Assembly: GCA_947629995.1 (NCBI GenBank)
Contig: CANRFX010000051.1
Coordinates: 1 to 8,200 of the forward strand
Length of the DNA stretch: 8,200 bases
Direction of reading: 5' to 3'
DNA from: an uncultured Clostridia bacterium
Lineage (GTDB): Bacteria > Bacillota > Clostridia > TANB77 > CAG-508
This document shows, piece by piece, positions 6,231 to 8,200 of the stretch. Every line of letters begins with the position of its first letter. Within the stretch, counting starts at the first letter, position 1. The translations under genes were made by a program, and so were the position numbers. The notes beneath the pieces were generated by a model. That model ran no database searches and was not told the DNA's origin. It worked only from the letters and a program-made list of their open reading frames with translations.

Positions 6231-7523
6231 TTATTCATATGTATATTTTTCACTTTCTTCTGCTAGTGTAAAAATGTCTCCTCCAATATCACCATCATCG
6301 TCATCTTCATAATATTCAATATTTCCGGATAGTCTTCTTTGCTCCTTCTCAGCAAATACTTTTCTATGTTCTTCTAAATAATGTAATCTCTCAGCATTTA
6401 ATATATCTTTAAAAACTGGTTGAGTTAATAAGAGTTTGTTTATTAATACTCTATCATTCTTTATCAATTCTGAAAATATTATTTCACCTTCATCACTTAT
6501 TGTTATTAAATGTTTATCGAATAATGCATCAGCATTTGCACACATCAATATTCCATTATTAATATCAAATTTTTCTTGATCAGAACAATCAGCATATCTT
6601 TTTATATGAGATGCTCTAAATAAAGTTCCAGCATTTTCATAATTTACTGTTATATATGTTAATGGGCAAAATACTTCATACTCATTAATTGTATAGTTCA
6701 TCATTTCTTCTGCTAATTTTTTTCTCCAAGCCGATTGTTGCCTTCTGTCTACCACTTCTGCAGCAGATATTTTATTTTCTTTTGATAAAGCATATTCTTT
6801 TCTTCTTATATCTTCTTCTGCAACTTTTAACCATTTATCATTTTTTATTCCTAATATTGTATAGAATACTGGATTTTTTGATAATAATATAAATACATTA
6901 TTTTGCAAATTACCTTTATTTTCTATTAGGAACATTATTCTATCATTTCTAAATAAACTTCTTCTTAATTTATGAAATTCAACATCTCTAGCTGTACCTA
7001 CTCCATGAGCAGCATATGTCAAATTTATTTTTGTAACAGCGCTATCTTTATCTAAATTTAATCTATACTCATCAAATTTCCAGTTATTTGGCATCTTACC
7101 CAATTTTTCAAAAATTTTTTTGGTATAGTCTATTTCAAAATATTCTAGAGTATCATTCACTAAATATACATCTGCATATTGCTCTATGTATCTTTGGTCT
7201 CCTCTTCCTACTGGCATTCCTAATTTTTCACAAAATGTATCTGATACAGCTATACAAGTCTGATGTGCAGTTTCAAATTTTTGACCTCTTTTCTCCATTT
7301 CTTCCATAGCATCCAAAGACAAATAATTTAAATGATTCTTTTCTATTCCTTGCCTTTCATTCCTTTTCCCCGGTGCTATTATATCTGAGTGAGTTAAATA
7401 TTTGTATATTAATGTATAATTAGAATCTGTATGTTCATTTATATATTTTCTCATAAAATCCGACTCAATAATTGTTAACATTTTTTCAACATCTTCTGTT
7501 TTCTTTATATTATTTCCCCTCAT
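6231..7523 (-). CDS. HNH endonuclease, probable type II restriction enzyme
   Basis: The nuclease domain occupies residues about 275-345. It shows EVFCPLT, LFRASHIKRY with H306, NNGILMCA with N323, and DALFDKHLI (D332-D336). This is the HNH_2-type pattern (C..TG, L.ASHI.PW, NGLLL..DLFD.GLI) found in many restriction endonucleases partnered with Dcm-like methyltransferases. The catalytic His and Asn are present. Residues 1-270 match no family I recognise and probably carry DNA recognition. A strongly acidic patch (EYYEDDDDGDIGGD) lies near the C-terminus. Start ATG overlaps the methyltransferase stop as ATGA, with a G-rich site (complement of 7529-7534) in front, so translation is coupled and methylation precedes cutting in gene order. 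Cognate restriction enzyme is the best reading; specificity cannot be told. Confidence 0.85.
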   Translation of the reverse strand: MRGNNIKKTEDVEKMLTIIESDFMRKYINEHTDSNYTLIYKYLTHSDIIAPGKRNERQGIEKNHLNYLSLDAMEEMEKRGQKFETAHQTCIAVSDTFCEKLGMPVGRGDQRYIEQYADVYLVNDTLEYFEIDYTKKIFEKLGKMPNNWKFDEYRLNLDKDSAVTKINLTYAAHGVGTARDVEFHKLRRSLFRNDRIMFLIENKGNLQNNVFILLSKNPVFYTILGIKNDKWLKVAEEDIRRKEYALSKENKISAAEVVDRRQQSAWRKKLAEEMMNYTINEYEVFCPLTYITVNYENAGTLFRASHIKRYADCSDQEKFDINNGILMCANADALFDKHLITISDEGEIIFSELIKNDRVLINKLLLTQPVFKDILNAERLHYLEEHRKVFAEKEQRRLSGNIEYYEDDDDGDIGGDIFTLAEESEKYTYE

Positions 7524-8200
7524 TTTAACCCCCCATTTTCTTCTATATAATTCATCAAATTTTTAGCTACATTATATGATACATCAACAGTTACTGCATT
7601 TCCAAATTGCTTATATGCTTGTGTATCAGATACTACTTGTTTCCAATCACTTGGAAAGCCTTGCAATTTTCTACATTCATTTGGAGTTAATTTTCTTATA
7701 TTAGATTTACTTTCACTAATACCTATATAATTTATATTATCTGTAAAATAGTTATCTTGACTTGCCCTATGCATCTTATGCATTGTAGCAGTAAGTGTTT
7801 TTGAAATAGGCATATCTATTGTAGGCTTAACTATATATCCTTTTGTGCCTTCTCCCATTATAGTTGGTAACATTTTTTTACTTATAAAGTATTTTTCATC
7901 TACTTTTTCATCTAATAAATCTTGCGTTGTTATTTTTAGTTCTTGAGCTTTTGGAAAAATAAAAGGTGTTTTAGGAAAATATTTTTTGTTAAATGCTACA
8001 ATATACATACGATTACGCCTTTGTGGAATACCAAAATTAGCTGTATTCATTATATCATAGTTACAGTAATATCCCATTTCTTGTAACTCTGTAATTATTC
8101 TTTTAAATGTTTTTCCATTGTTGTGATGCATTATATTTTTTACATTTTCTAATACAAGTATTTTTGTATCATGTTTTTCTGCAATTTGCTTTATGTAAAA
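7520..8200 (-). CDS. C5-cytosine DNA methyltransferase, C-terminal part (runs off right edge)
   Basis: The frame is open to the right edge, 23 codons beyond the first visible Met at 8131, so that Met is internal. The visible 226 residues contain motif VI ENV (visible residues 18-20, in LVLENVKNI), motif VIII NFGIPQRRNRMYIV (QRR from 60), motif IX RKLTPNECRKLQGFP, and motif X QFGNAVTVDV (GNAV from 200). Motif I and the catalytic PCQ motif lie outside the window. Between VIII and IX stand LLDEKVDEKYFIS and a target-recognition region of roughly 70-80 residues, short as in single-specificity bacterial enzymes. These enzymes methylate carbon 5 of cytosine using SAM. The stop TGA overlaps the HNH start by four bases. 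The last residues are a normal family end, which argues that TGA is a real stop. Cognate partner of the HNH enzyme; family call very sure, specificity unknown. Confidence 0.95.
   Translation of the reverse strand, partial: FYIKQIAEKHDTKILVLENVKNIMHHNNGKTFKRIITELQEMGYYCNYDIMNTANFGIPQRRNRMYIVAFNKKYFPKTPFIFPKAQELKITTQDLLDEKVDEKYFISKKMLPTIMGEGTKGYIVKPTIDMPISKTLTATMHKMHRASQDNYFTDNINYIGISESKSNIRKLTPNECRKLQGFPSDWKQVVSDTQAYKQFGNAVTVDVSYNVAKNLMNYIEENGGLK

Noticed and set aside
6689..7309. Plus-strand open frames resembling membrane proteins
   Set aside because: They are antisense to the HNH gene; AT-rich antisense DNA reads as hydrophobic residues, and no Shine-Dalgarno sites precede them.
3048..8200. 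DISARM- or BREX-like system (helicase plus cytosine methyltransferase)
   Set aside because: The helicase is RecD-like rather than DrmA- or BrxHII-like, no DUF1998, PLD, PglZ or BrxC-type gene is visible, and a terminator separates the helicase from the methyltransferase operon.
1..8200. CRISPR array or insertion sequence
   Set aside because: No regularly spaced long repeats, terminal inverted repeats or transposase reading frames are visible.

Overview
The window is very AT-rich (roughly a quarter G+C by eye), with Shine-Dalgarno sites of the AGGAGG type, short intergenic gaps and compact U-tailed terminators. This fits a low-GC Firmicute, most likely a clostridial relative. The standard bacterial code is used: TGG encodes Trp in the intact genes and TGA ends the cytosine methyltransferase. 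The content is accessory: restriction-modification genes, a large helicase, decayed genes and a tRNA-derived junction.

Left block (1-2300). A partial gene enters from the left edge on the minus strand. It carries the GQFYTP approach motif of N6-adenine DNA methyltransferases. Behind it lies a gene graveyard on the same strand: an ASCH-domain pseudogene, a short unidentified remnant, a pRiA4b ORF-3-like pseudogene, and a small Cys-rich remnant that overlaps the latter by ATGA. One intact plus-strand gene of 113 codons with a perfect Shine-Dalgarno site sits inside this block.

Junction (about 2300-2660). The 3' half of an initiator tRNA-fMet, from the anticodon loop to the acceptor end, lies on the minus strand without its 5' half. 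It is flanked by a hairpin terminator and by several short direct and inverted repeats. This is what an integrase attachment junction looks like. Because the displaced 3' half points left, the integrated element should lie to the right.

Right block (2663-8200). A 97-aa acidic protein is followed by a perfect 15-bp hairpin terminator. Convergent to it is a 917-aa superfamily 1 helicase of RecD-like motif layout with about 500 unrecognised N-terminal residues. Next comes a minus-strand operon: a C5-cytosine DNA methyltransferase (5' end beyond the right edge), an HNH endonuclease overlapping it by 4 bases, and a 61-aa zinc-ribbon protein, ending in a terminator before the helicase. The methyltransferase and HNH enzyme read as a type II restriction-modification pair. 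The helicase seems to be transcribed separately and may be a second defence module. I did not recognise a described multi-gene defence system that matches the whole block.
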